A stretch of 11,773 nt of DNA from Nitrospiraceae bacterium. Its GTDB lineage: Bacteria > Nitrospirota > Nitrospiria > Nitrospirales > Nitrospiraceae. Below, piece after piece: positions 1 through 6,502 of the stretch. The notes beneath the pieces were generated by a model. That model made no database searches. It was given only the letters and a program-made list of their open reading frames with translations, and was not told the origin of the DNA. Location of the stretch: contig JAABQN010000047.1 in assembly GCA_011391455.1 (NCBI GenBank), forward strand, positions 1-11,773, read 5' to 3'. Numbering within the stretch: the stretch's first letter is position 1; the number at the start of each line of letters is the position of its first letter. The translations under genes were made by a program, and so were the position numbers.

Positions 1-1146
1 CCGCTGGCGACTCTCGTCGTCATCCTCTTCATCAACAAAGCGTTCAGGACCGTGGGCCTGCCGCTGATCGAACAGATCGGCTCTTCTCGATTCGCCTGGG
101 TCTATGCGATCGGCCTCGTCGGTTCCGGCCTCTGGCTCACGGCAGCCTGGATCCTGCACCGAGATTCGCTGCGCGAAGCCTTCACTCCCCCTCGACCAAC
201 ACAACACGAAGAGGCGCACGCAGTCGCCGAGGATGAGGACTCAAGGCAAGAAAAAGAGTCAGAAGCTCCGCCAGAACCAGCAAGCATAGCCGCCACGTTA
301 TCGATCAATGGCTGCACACCCGGCATGCTTGGACGCTACAAAGTCTTGAAAGAGCTCGGACGTGGCGCAATGGGATTGGTCTACCTTGGGAAAGACCCGA
401 CGATCCAACGGTTCGTGGCTATCAAGACCATGCGACTCGATCAAATCAACCGCGACGACAAACTGCAAGATGTCAAGGCACGGTTTTTCCGCGAGGCAGA
501 ATCCACCGGGCGGCTCTCCCACCCCAACATCGTAACCATCTACGATGCAGGAGAAGAAAACGATTTGGGGTATATCGCGATGGAACTTATCGAGGGAACA
601 CCCCTGAAACAGTGGGCACGAACACCCAACTTGATGTCAGTCAACGAAGTCCTCCTCACTGTGGCCACCGTTGCGGATGCCCTGGGCTACGCCCATCAAC
701 AAGGCATCGTCCATCGTGACATCAAGCCGGCAAATATCATGCTCACGAAGGATCACATCGTGAAAGTCATGGACTTCGGTATTGCAAAGATGGCTTCGAG
801 CAGCAAGACAGAAACGAATATTGTACTGGGCACGCCGACGTACATGTCTCCGGAACAAATCGCAGGCAAAAAAGTGGACGGTCGGTCGGATATCTTTTCA
901 CTCGGCGTCGTGCTGTTCGAACTCCTCACGGGGCAGTTACCGTTTACGGCCGACAACGTATCGGCCGTGCTGTTCAGCATCGCCCATCATCCGCATCCCG
1001 CAATTCAAACCTTGAGGCCGGATCTTCCCCCAATGGTGCAGGAAATCGTAGACCGCGCGTTACAGAAAGAGTTACCACACCGTTATCGGCGCGCGGAAGA
1101 ATTCGCAAGCGAACTCCGTGCCTGTCTTCAAAGTCTCGCAGCCTGA
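1..1146 (+). CDS. Membrane-anchored Ser/Thr protein kinase (Hanks type), 5' partial
   Basis: The reading frame is open to base 1, so the true start lies outside the window; a GTG at 52 is in frame but is probably internal. The visible 381 residues begin with two hydrophobic stretches (the second is roughly residues 14-36 counted from the GTG), then an acidic, charged linker to about residue 80, then a complete kinase domain. Counted from the GTG, the motifs are: glycine loop GRGAMG 103-108, VAIK with Lys125, HRDIKPAN 221-228 (an RD-type catalytic loop), DFG 241-243, and TPTYMSPEQ 261-269 as activation segment and APE equivalent. All catalytic residues are present, so it should be an active ATP-dependent Ser/Thr kinase with a cytosolic catalytic domain. 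Several transmembrane helices just before a kinase resemble the CHASE2-kinase layout; this is inference, because the sensor part is missing. The PP2C phosphatase gene starts 12 bp downstream and is probably its antagonist in the same operon. Confidence 0.93.
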   Translation, partial: PLATLVVILFINKAFRTVGLPLIEQIGSSRFAWVYAIGLVGSGLWLTAAWILHRDSLREAFTPPRPTQHEEAHAVAEDEDSRQEKESEAPPEPASIAATLSINGCTPGMLGRYKVLKELGRGAMGLVYLGKDPTIQRFVAIKTMRLDQINRDDKLQDVKARFFREAESTGRLSHPNIVTIYDAGEENDLGYIAMELIEGTPLKQWARTPNLMSVNEVLLTVATVADALGYAHQQGIVHRDIKPANIMLTKDHIVKVMDFGIAKMASSSKTETNIVLGTPTYMSPEQIAGKKVDGRSDIFSLGVVLFELLTGQLPFTADNVSAVLFSIAHHPHPAIQTLRPDLPPMVQEIVDRALQKELPHRYRRAEEFASELRACLQSLAA

Positions 1147-1152
1147 AGGAGG
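1146..1152 (+). promoter_or_regulatory. Strong Shine-Dalgarno that fixes a TTG start
   Basis: AAGGAGG overlaps the last base of the kinase stop codon and lies 6 nt before TTG at 1159. There is no ATG or GTG nearby in that frame, so this site identifies TTG as the phosphatase start and suggests efficient translation despite the rare start codon. Confidence 0.8.
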
Positions 1153-1158
1153 CATCGT

Positions 1159-1974
1159 TTGGCCCTTGAACGATTACATAGCGCCAAGTCCGATACCGGC
1201 CTTAAACGGCCTCATAACGAGGATCGTTTTGTGGCCGACCCTCTACTCGGACTCTATGTCGTCTGTGACGGCATGGGCGGTGGTAATGCCGGCGAGATTG
1301 CCAGCGCCCTCGCAGTCGAGGCGATTCAGACGCACCTGGCCGAGGCAGCCAAGTGCGCAGAACTTCCGCTGATCGGCCCCCGCGATGCCAGGGTATCAGC
1401 ATCGGCCAATCGTCTTGCCAGCGCGATTCGCGCGGCGAACGAGGTCGTGTATCGTGAATCATGGAGCAGGCCTGACTATGCCGGGATGGGTACCACCGTA
1501 GTCGCCGCATCGTTCTGCGAAGAAGTGCTCGCCATCGCCCATGTTGGAGACAGCCGACTCTACCTCGTCAGAAACGGGACAATCCAAGCCCTCACCACAG
1601 ACCATTCCTGGGTTGCCGAACAGATCCTCAAGGGGTTCATCACGGAAGAAGAGGCTCAGTGTTCCCCCCGCAGGAACATCGTGACGAAAGCCCTCGGCGT
1701 CGAAAGCCACGTCGACGTCGAGCTGGCGGAGGTTCCGGTCAAGAGCGGCGACATCCTGTTGTTATGCTCAGACGGACTTACCCGTGCGCTCCATCAGAAC
1801 GATATTCTTCGCACCCTCAGTGAGTCGGAGGATCTCTCCACCATGTCCGATCGCCTCATCCTGATGGCGAATGAAGCCGGCGGCGGCGACAACACGACCG
1901 TAGTCGTCGTAGCCCTGCGTGATGAGTCCCAAGCTGGACTGTGGGAGAGGCTAAAAAAACGATTCGTCGCGTAA
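1159..1974 (+). CDS. PP2C-family (PPM) Ser/Thr protein phosphatase
   Basis: This 271-residue protein matches the length of stand-alone bacterial PP2C phosphatases (PphA/Stp/PrpC type), which remove phosphate from Ser/Thr using two or three Mn/Mg ions. Motifs in order: NEDR 20-23, VCDGMGG 35-41 (metal ligand Asp37), GMGTT 109-113, HVGDSR 128-133, TTDHS 146-150, CSDGL 203-207 (Asp205) and GGGDNTT 241-247 (Asp244). All metal-binding aspartates are present, so it should be active. It has no signal peptide or membrane segment and should act in the cytosol. The start is TTG, chosen because of the AAGGAGG 6 nt upstream and because the domain begins at once. It sits 12 bp after the kinase gene on the same strand; kinase-PP2C pairs of this kind usually counteract each other on shared substrates. 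The specific substrates cannot be read from the sequence. Confidence 0.95.
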   Translation: MALERLHSAKSDTGLKRPHNEDRFVADPLLGLYVVCDGMGGGNAGEIASALAVEAIQTHLAEAAKCAELPLIGPRDARVSASANRLASAIRAANEVVYRESWSRPDYAGMGTTVVAASFCEEVLAIAHVGDSRLYLVRNGTIQALTTDHSWVAEQILKGFITEEEAQCSPRRNIVTKALGVESHVDVELAEVPVKSGDILLLCSDGLTRALHQNDILRTLSESEDLSTMSDRLILMANEAGGGDNTTVVVVALRDESQAGLWERLKKRFVA

Positions 1975-1990
1975 TGCATCACAGGGATCT

Positions 1991-2070
1991 TGCGAGACGG
2001 GAGAGAGTTCGAGGTCCGAAGTTCGAGGTTTTGGAACTTCGAACCCAGAACTCAGAACTCAAAACTTCCT
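1991..2070. repeat. Heptamer-repeat hairpin element 1 (convergent-gene spacer)
   Basis: From 2007 to 2069 the spacer divides without gaps into nine 7-bp units: gttcgag, gtccgaa, gttcgag, gttttgg, aacttcg, aacccag, aactcag, aactcaa, aacttcc. The middle forms a hairpin: 2021-2030 pairs with 2035-2044 (10 bp including one G-T wobble) around a 4-nt loop TTGG. A GCGAGACGG module precedes it at 1992-2000. The element lies between the ends of a plus-strand gene (stop 1974) and a minus-strand gene (stop 2091), so it may serve as a bidirectional transcription stop. There is no long T-run, so a standard intrinsic terminator is not shown. Confidence 0.7.
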
Positions 2071-2090
2071 TCTCGATAACCCCCACCAGA

Positions 2091-2723
2091 CTATTTGAAC
2101 AGGAATGTGCCCTTCGGAAAGGTCTGGTAGCAGCGGTCGGAGACCTCCTGGCCATGCGATTGTAAGCATGCTAGGATTTGCCCGTTCCCAGACGTAACTG
2201 TTCTGCAGAATCGCTTGATATCCCCCTCGCAAGCCGCCATCACTCGGCTTTGATCTTCCTTCCACTTGACAAACTGCTCGTGCAACTGGCTTTGGCACAA
2301 CGGTGGAAGCTGTTTGGCACGCTGTTGCAAACAACGAGTGCGAGTAGAACCATCCGGAGAGTCGGGACACAATTGTTCGATGTCCGATTCGCACTTCAAT
2401 CTGGTCGCCTGCGACATAGGAGAATCCATCCTTGTCACAACCGGAGCTTCAACGTTGGAGTCACGCGATCGATCATCGTCCGGTCTCGACACAGCTGCCT
2501 CTGAAGGCAGCGGAGGAGAGGTCGGAATGGTGAGATCCAACGTGGGTGGCGAAGACAGGGAGGACGGGGGCTGCGCTGTCTGACGAGTCTCTACGGGCAA
2601 TGCAGCCGAGGACAACTCTTCTTGTGACGGGAAATTGGTGACCACCGTCACCCACACGAGCCCAAGTCCCAGAATAGTGATCGCCCCGGTAATGATCCCG
2701 CTCGAAGACTGTTGCTGAGCCAT
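2091..2723 (-). CDS. Membrane-anchored protein with two four-cysteine repeats (GLG1-like Cys-rich)
   Basis: This is a 210-residue protein. The N-terminus is short and polar, followed by one hydrophobic helix at about residues 9-28 (uncleaved anchor or signal anchor). A low-complexity Ser/Pro-rich linker runs to about residue 105. The C-terminal part has two matching cysteine units: Cys111, 119, 131, 143 and Cys165, 173, 186, 198. The spacings are C-x7-C-x11-C-x11-C and C-x7-C-x12-C-x11-C, each unit opening with the pattern CExDIxxxC. This resembles the Cys-rich repeat known from the Golgi protein GLG1 (Cys_rich_FGFR family), which also occurs in bacterial exported proteins. The eight cysteines probably form disulfides on the outer side of the inner membrane. 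The start ATG is preceded by AGGGGGTAGGT on the minus strand. Its function is unknown. The family link is from memory of the cysteine spacing and was not tested by search. Confidence 0.8.
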   Translation of the reverse strand: MAQQQSSSGIITGAITILGLGLVWVTVVTNFPSQEELSSAALPVETRQTAQPPSSLSSPPTLDLTIPTSPPLPSEAAVSRPDDDRSRDSNVEAPVVTRMDSPMSQATRLKCESDIEQLCPDSPDGSTRTRCLQQRAKQLPPLCQSQLHEQFVKWKEDQSRVMAACEGDIKRFCRTVTSGNGQILACLQSHGQEVSDRCYQTFPKGTFLFK

Positions 2724-2800
2724 ACCTACCCCCTATCTGACCAAACCAGCATAGGATAAGCCGTCAGGAAAATCGACGAATTGTTAGGTTTCTGATAGTA

Positions 2801-2934
2801 GCGCGAGACAAGCGAGCGGGGCGAGACGGGCGGGACTCGAAGTTCTGAGTGCTGAGTTTTGAGTTAGTTCCGGACAACTCAGAACCCAGAACTTAGAACT
2901 CAGCACTCAGAACTTCGAATCCCGCCGGTCGCGC
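2801..2934. repeat. Heptamer-repeat long hairpin element 2
   Basis: Bases 2821-2865 and 2890-2934 form an inverted repeat matching at 40 of 45 positions, with a 22-bp perfect run (2837-2858 with 2897-2918) and a 24-nt loop. Inside it the sequence is phased in 7-bp units: cgaagtt, ctgagtg, ctgagtt, ttgagtt from 2838, and aactcag, aacccag, aacttag, aactcag, cactcag, aacttcg from 2876. The repeat of GCGAGAC at 2803-2809 and 2821-2827, the latter extended to GCGAGACGG, matches the module in element 1. It lies 12 bp downstream of the stop of the minus-strand gene 2947-3960 and upstream of the next minus-strand gene, so it could end or separate transcripts. Confidence 0.8.
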
Positions 2935-2946
2935 TTGAGTTGCGGG

Positions 2947-3960
2947 CTAGTTTTCCGGAGTCTCGACGATGTGGTTTTCAAACCTGGTGCAGCCTTCGGC
3001 GAGCAGCCGATTGGTGAGCATTTCTCCAGGCCATTCAATCGGTAAATCGGCCGTGAAGATCCACACATCGGGAGAGGTCCACACGGGACCGTGGTCTTCA
3101 GGAAGTTCCGGGTCGAACAGATCGGTCCAAACCGGCATATACACGCCGTTCCCGCACTGCGTATGGAGGTGCACAATCGTGCGGGCACGGACAAGCGGGT
3201 CCAGATCGCGCCAGACTGCCGCAGTCTCATCCGCCAGCCGATGGAGCCGCACGGCATTTTGCGCATCGAAAATGGCATAGGCTGCATAGACCGGTGCTTC
3301 GATCATATCGGGAGCCAACGCCAACTCAGGACATTGCGCCGCAAGGCCTTCAAGGAGAGCTCGGCGATGCCGGTCTTCCAGCGAATCGGGCAGTCCAGAG
3401 TCCGGCACACCGATTAGCTCAAAGAAGAGAAAGGCGGTATTCTCGACAGGAGGATAGAGCCGAGCGGCAATTGACATGGCCCTCTGGGAATCCGCCACCG
3501 TGCTCAAATGATCGTTCAATCCCTGGAGACTGAGCGGCTCCAGCGTCGAATCGGTCAATAGGCGCGACTCCACTCGCACGACCGTCCCGGCAGAGAGCCG
3601 GAGATGCCGATGCAACAGCTCCGCCGTCGCAACCGGGTCAATCTTCAACTTGAGGGGATGGGCCAGATTGGCTTGGAGAGGGAGTTCCAAGGCCGCCATA
3701 ACGGCATAGGACAATTTTTCATCGGCCGGCCCATCGATGAGCACGGAGCAGGATGCCTCCGCGAGCAGATCGAAGAGCCATTCCGCCATGTCCTCATCCA
3801 GCGCTGCCAATACCGTTAAGAGGTCGTACTCCCGCCCCTGCTCCAAGAAGGCTTGCAGCGTATCGATTGCCGCGTCGGTATCGCCATGGTCATGGCGCCG
3901 GGCATTGATCAAGTGAACGAGATCTCGCGTGAGAGGATCAGGACGGGACCAACTTAACAT
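2947..3960 (-). CDS. Conserved-looking hypothetical protein, 337 residues
   Basis: I do not recognise this protein. It is a soluble-looking, acidic, leucine-rich polypeptide with no signal peptide, no membrane segment and no obvious nucleotide-binding or metal-binding motif. The first half (about residues 1-170) is rich in amphipathic helix-like stretches; the last 60 residues are rich in Trp, Pro and Asp. Evidence that it is a real gene: a long open frame with codon use like its neighbours, and an ATG preceded by AGGAG on the minus strand with 9-nt spacing. It lies between the Cys-rich protein gene and the yjbQ-like gene, all on the minus strand. A 127-bp gap separates it from yjbQ and the long hairpin follows its stop, so it may be its own transcription unit. 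It could be one of the proteobacterial DUF families seen near stress genes, but I cannot name one. Confidence 0.75.
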   Translation of the reverse strand: MLSWSRPDPLTRDLVHLINARRHDHGDTDAAIDTLQAFLEQGREYDLLTVLAALDEDMAEWLFDLLAEASCSVLIDGPADEKLSYAVMAALELPLQANLAHPLKLKIDPVATAELLHRHLRLSAGTVVRVESRLLTDSTLEPLSLQGLNDHLSTVADSQRAMSIAARLYPPVENTAFLFFELIGVPDSGLPDSLEDRHRRALLEGLAAQCPELALAPDMIEAPVYAAYAIFDAQNAVRLHRLADETAAVWRDLDPLVRARTIVHLHTQCGNGVYMPVWTDLFDPELPEDHGPVWTSPDVWIFTADLPIEWPGEMLTNRLLAEGCTRFENHIVETPEN

Positions 3961-4087
3961 ATCGACAGACTCCTACCACACAGCCGTGCTGCACTGCGCT
4001 CCATGTTGTCAAACTTTTCCTGTGGTAGCAAGCGCACCAACAATTTCTTCCCACAGAACACCGGCCACCAGTCGAACGATATACGGC

Positions 4088-4501
4088 TCACGACCCAATC
4101 ACCTTTACTAATACGCGTTTTCGTCTCCGCCCGTCGAACTCCCCGTAGAAAATCTGTTCCCACGGGCCGAAGTCTAGCCGGCCCCCGGTAATCGCGACAA
4201 CGACTTCTCGCCCCATCAGCTGGCGCTTGATATGGGCATCGCCGTTATCTTCTCCCGTCTCGTTGTGTTGATAGACCGCGTCCTGAGGAACGAGCCGGTC
4301 TAAGAATCGGTCATAGTCCTTGAGTAGGCCTGGTTCGTCATCATTAATATAGACGCTGGCCGTGATGTGCATGGCATTGACCAACACGAGCCCCTCTTGG
4401 ACACCGCTCTTCTCGACTGCCGCCTCAACCTGCCGCGTGATGTTGAGGTAGGTGCGCCGCGTCTTTGTCTCGAACCAGAGTTCTTCGCGATACGATTTCA
4501 T
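4088..4501 (-). CDS. yjbQ: YjbQ/UPF0047 family protein
   Basis: The 137 residues match the usual length of the YjbQ/UPF0047 family, small trimeric beta-rich enzymes. Members have been reported to have a weak thiamine-phosphate synthase activity, but their physiological role is not settled. Recognisable family motifs are: MHITASVYINDDEP 44-57 (His45, the Asn-Asp-Asp-Glu cluster 53-56), the segment HNETGEDNGDAHIK 79-92 with His79 and His90, and GRLDFGPWEQIFYGEFDG 107-124. The histidine and acidic residues correspond to the metal or substrate pocket expected for the family. No signal peptide, so cytosolic. No clear Shine-Dalgarno precedes the ATG. The gene is divergent from nrdJ, with 111 bp between the two starts, so promoters for both should lie there. 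The family assignment is secure; the reaction is not. Confidence 0.92.
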   Translation of the reverse strand: MKSYREELWFETKTRRTYLNITRQVEAAVEKSGVQEGLVLVNAMHITASVYINDDEPGLLKDYDRFLDRLVPQDAVYQHNETGEDNGDAHIKRQLMGREVVVAITGGRLDFGPWEQIFYGEFDGRRRKRVLVKVIGS

Positions 4502-4600
4502 GGCCGTCGGTCAGTGGGCGCTCATTCTGCCGAACTGGAGAGCCAAGATGCAAGCTGAGCCACCTCTTCCACCCCATCGATCAAGGCACACCGATACAGG

Positions 4601-4606
4601 TATAAT
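4601..4606 (+). promoter_or_regulatory. Consensus -10 box for nrdJ, predicting a leaderless mRNA
   Basis: A perfect TATAAT ends 6 nt before the nrdJ ATG at 4613, which places the expected transcription start at or within a base or two of the A of ATG. The frame has no other start codon between the upstream stop at 4556-4558 and this ATG, and there is no usable Shine-Dalgarno (only CAGG about 12 nt away). The -35 region 17 nt upstream (about 4578-4583) is weak. Confidence 0.55.
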
Positions 4607-4612
4607 GGCGCT

Positions 4613-6385
4613 ATGACCGTTAGAAAAACGATCAAGTCCTTACGCCCGCCGAAATCTTCACGGCTTCGACTGTCAGCCCATGCCAAAATCGTCCTACGTG
4701 GGCGCTATCTAGCCAGGAACAGCGCTGGAACGATCGCCGAAACGCCTGCGCAGTTATTCTGGCGCGTTGCAACCGACATCGCACAAGCTGAACAGCTCTA
4801 CCCGGCCGCCAGTCGGTTACCCCACGCGGCTCAGCGTTGGTACGACTGCCTGGCTCGTCTCGACTTTCTCCCCAATTCTCCCACACTCATGAACGCCGGG
4901 CGACGCCTCCAGCAACTCTCCGCCTGTTTCGTCCTCCCGGTCGAAGACTCCCTTGCTTCCATTTATGACAACCTGAAACATCAGGCGCTCATCCACCAGT
5001 CTGGCGGCGGCACAGGTTTCTCGTTCAGCCATATACGCCCGCAGAACGACCTGGTGGCATCATCAAGCGGCGTCGCCTCAGGCCCTATTTCCTTCATGCG
5101 CCTCTTCAACCTCTCGACGGACGTCATCAAGCAAGGAGGAACCAGGCGCGGCGCGAATATGGGCATCCTCCGAATCGACCACCCGGACATCCTGGACTTC
5201 ATCGCACTCAAACAGACGCCGGCGGAGATGACAAATTTCAATCTGTCGGTCGGCATCACCGATCCCTTCATGCGGGCCCTCACATGCCGTCGCACCTATG
5301 CCCTGATCAATCCTCACACCAACAAGCCGACTAGGCGAATCTCGGCACAGCTCATATTCGATCGGCTCGTCGAAGCGGCATGGGCCAGCGGCGAGCCAGG
5401 CCTGGTTTTTCTCGACACGATCAATCGCGCCAATCCCACCCCGCTCCTTGGCACTATCGACTCGACCAACCCTTGTGGCGAACAGCCCCTTCTCGCCTAT
5501 GAATCCTGCACCCTCGGCTCCATCAATGTCGCCAACTTCGTCGCACGGCAGAATGCAGGCTCCACCATCGACTTCGCCCGATTGGCGGAAACCATTTCCC
5601 TTGCCGTACGCTTCCTTGACAATGTGATCGATCGCGGACGCCTTCCGCTTCCTCAAATCGATCGCATGACGAAACAAACCAGGAAGATCGGCCTGGGTAT
5701 CATGGGCTTCGCCGACCTGCTGATTGCTCTCAATATCCCCTACAACTCCGAAGCCGCGCTCCAGACAGCAAAGACTCTAATGGAGTTCTTTCAATCTCGC
5801 GCCCACCTCGCATCGACAGAGCTGGCCTCCGAACGCGGAGTCTTTCCTGCCTATCGAGGCAGCCGGCTCCAACCACTTCATCAGCGGCATCGAAACGCGA
5901 CCGTGACCACCATTGCTCCAACCGGCAGCATCAGCCTCATTGCCGGCTGCTCGCCCGGCATTGAACCGCTATACGGCATACAGGAAGTCCGTCGTATCAT
6001 GGACGGTGTCGTGCTGACCTCCCTTCATCCAGCCTTCGTCCGTCGCGCTCGCTCGCTCGCTCTCGATCTCGACGCACTTCGGCCCGACCTGGCAGCGCAT
6101 CCCTCCATTCAACATTTAGCTCATATCCCCGAAGAGCTGCGCCGACTGTTTGTCACAGCGCACGATGTCTCGCCCGAACATCATGTGCGTATGCAAGCGG
6201 TGTTTCAGCGATATAGCGACAGCGGTGTCTCGAAAACCATCAATTTGCCGGCCTCGGCGACCAAGGCCGAGGTGGCCGCAGCCTTTCTGCTGGCGTACCA
6301 GCTCGGATGCAAAGGCCTCACCGTCTTTCGAACAGGCAGTCGAGAGGGGCAAGTCTTTTCCTGCAGCCCCGCGCATCCCTGTTGA
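4613..6385 (+). CDS. nrdJ: Class II (adenosylcobalamin-dependent) ribonucleotide reductase, compact form
   Basis: The enzyme reduces ribonucleotides to deoxyribonucleotides using a thiyl radical generated with coenzyme B12; it is oxygen-independent and supplies DNA precursors in the cytosol. Motifs: NSPTLMNAG 88-96, LSACF with Cys105, NFNLSVGITDPF 208-219, NPCGE 286-290 (thiyl Cys288, Asn286, Glu290), Cys299 in ESCTLGS, and APTGSIS 435-441. Cys105 and Cys299 are the expected redox pair; the 11-residue spacing between Cys288 and Cys299 equals that of the Thermotoga enzyme. The C-terminus ends in CSPAHPC (Cys584, Cys590), a plausible swinging-arm cysteine pair. At 590 residues it is shorter than many NrdJ proteins, which carry an additional C-terminal zinc/TSCPD-type region; no ATP-cone is evident at the N-terminus. 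ATG 4613 is the only available start. It is divergent from yjbQ and followed 117 bp later by an SH3-like protein gene. The dependence on B12 is notable given the cobalamin-binding-like gene at 8334. Confidence 0.96.
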   Translation: MTVRKTIKSLRPPKSSRLRLSAHAKIVLRGRYLARNSAGTIAETPAQLFWRVATDIAQAEQLYPAASRLPHAAQRWYDCLARLDFLPNSPTLMNAGRRLQQLSACFVLPVEDSLASIYDNLKHQALIHQSGGGTGFSFSHIRPQNDLVASSSGVASGPISFMRLFNLSTDVIKQGGTRRGANMGILRIDHPDILDFIALKQTPAEMTNFNLSVGITDPFMRALTCRRTYALINPHTNKPTRRISAQLIFDRLVEAAWASGEPGLVFLDTINRANPTPLLGTIDSTNPCGEQPLLAYESCTLGSINVANFVARQNAGSTIDFARLAETISLAVRFLDNVIDRGRLPLPQIDRMTKQTRKIGLGIMGFADLLIALNIPYNSEAALQTAKTLMEFFQSRAHLASTELASERGVFPAYRGSRLQPLHQRHRNATVTTIAPTGSISLIAGCSPGIEPLYGIQEVRRIMDGVVLTSLHPAFVRRARSLALDLDALRPDLAAHPSIQHLAHIPEELRRLFVTAHDVSPEHHVRMQAVFQRYSDSGVSKTINLPASATKAEVAAAFLLAYQLGCKGLTVFRTGSREGQVFSCSPAHPC

Positions 6386-6421
6386 ACCGCTGTTACTCTT
6401 ACGCGCAATTTCTCAACAAAA

Positions 6422-6450
6422 TTGACAGCACCGGGCGATGGTGATAGGTA
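6422..6450 (+). promoter_or_regulatory. Possible promoter for the SH3-like protein gene
   Basis: TTGACA at 6422-6427 matches the -35 consensus exactly. The hexamer TAGGTA at 6445-6450, 17 nt downstream, is a poor -10 (the invariant last T is missing), so this is tentative. If real, the leader would be about 45 nt and contain the Shine-Dalgarno at 6491-6497. Confidence 0.3.
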
Positions 6451-6490
6451 TTTTCACAGACTAGTCTACGTGGGGTCGAATCGCTCAGTA

Positions 6491-6497
6491 GGGAGGT
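6491..6497 (+). promoter_or_regulatory. Shine-Dalgarno deciding the ATG at 6503
   Basis: GGGAGGT sits 5 nt before ATG 6503. It favours this start over an in-frame TTG at 6422, which would add 27 poorly composed residues and has no ribosome binding site. Confidence 0.75.
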
Positions 6498-6502
6498 GCT
6501 TG

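Noticed and set aside
2007..2069. CRISPR array
   Set aside because: The repeats are 7-bp degenerate units without spacers; no cas genes are present.
2178..2583. Plus-strand open frames opposite the Cys-rich protein gene
   Set aside because: The minus-strand frame has a signal anchor, regular cysteine repeats and a strong ribosome binding site; the plus-strand frames have none of these.
4016..4056. Possible terminator hairpin (CTGTGG with CCACAG) after yjbQ
   Set aside because: The stem is only 6 bp with a loop of about 25-30 nt and no following T-run on the minus strand; too weak to call.
3954..4163. Minus-strand 69-codon frame spanning the gap between yjbQ and the hypothetical gene
   Set aside because: It overlaps the 3' end of yjbQ out of frame and the 5' end of the next gene, has no recognisable motif, and looks like a chance frame.
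5078..5677. Minus-strand 199-codon open frame opposite nrdJ
   Set aside because: It is antisense to the conserved catalytic core of the ribonucleotide reductase; its composition mirrors that gene and it has no independent support.
6422..6502. N-terminal extension of the SH3-like protein from TTG 6422
   Set aside because: There is no ribosome binding site before it, the added residues look non-coding, and the TTG is part of a TTGACA -35-like hexamer. GGGAGGT before ATG 6503 decides the start.
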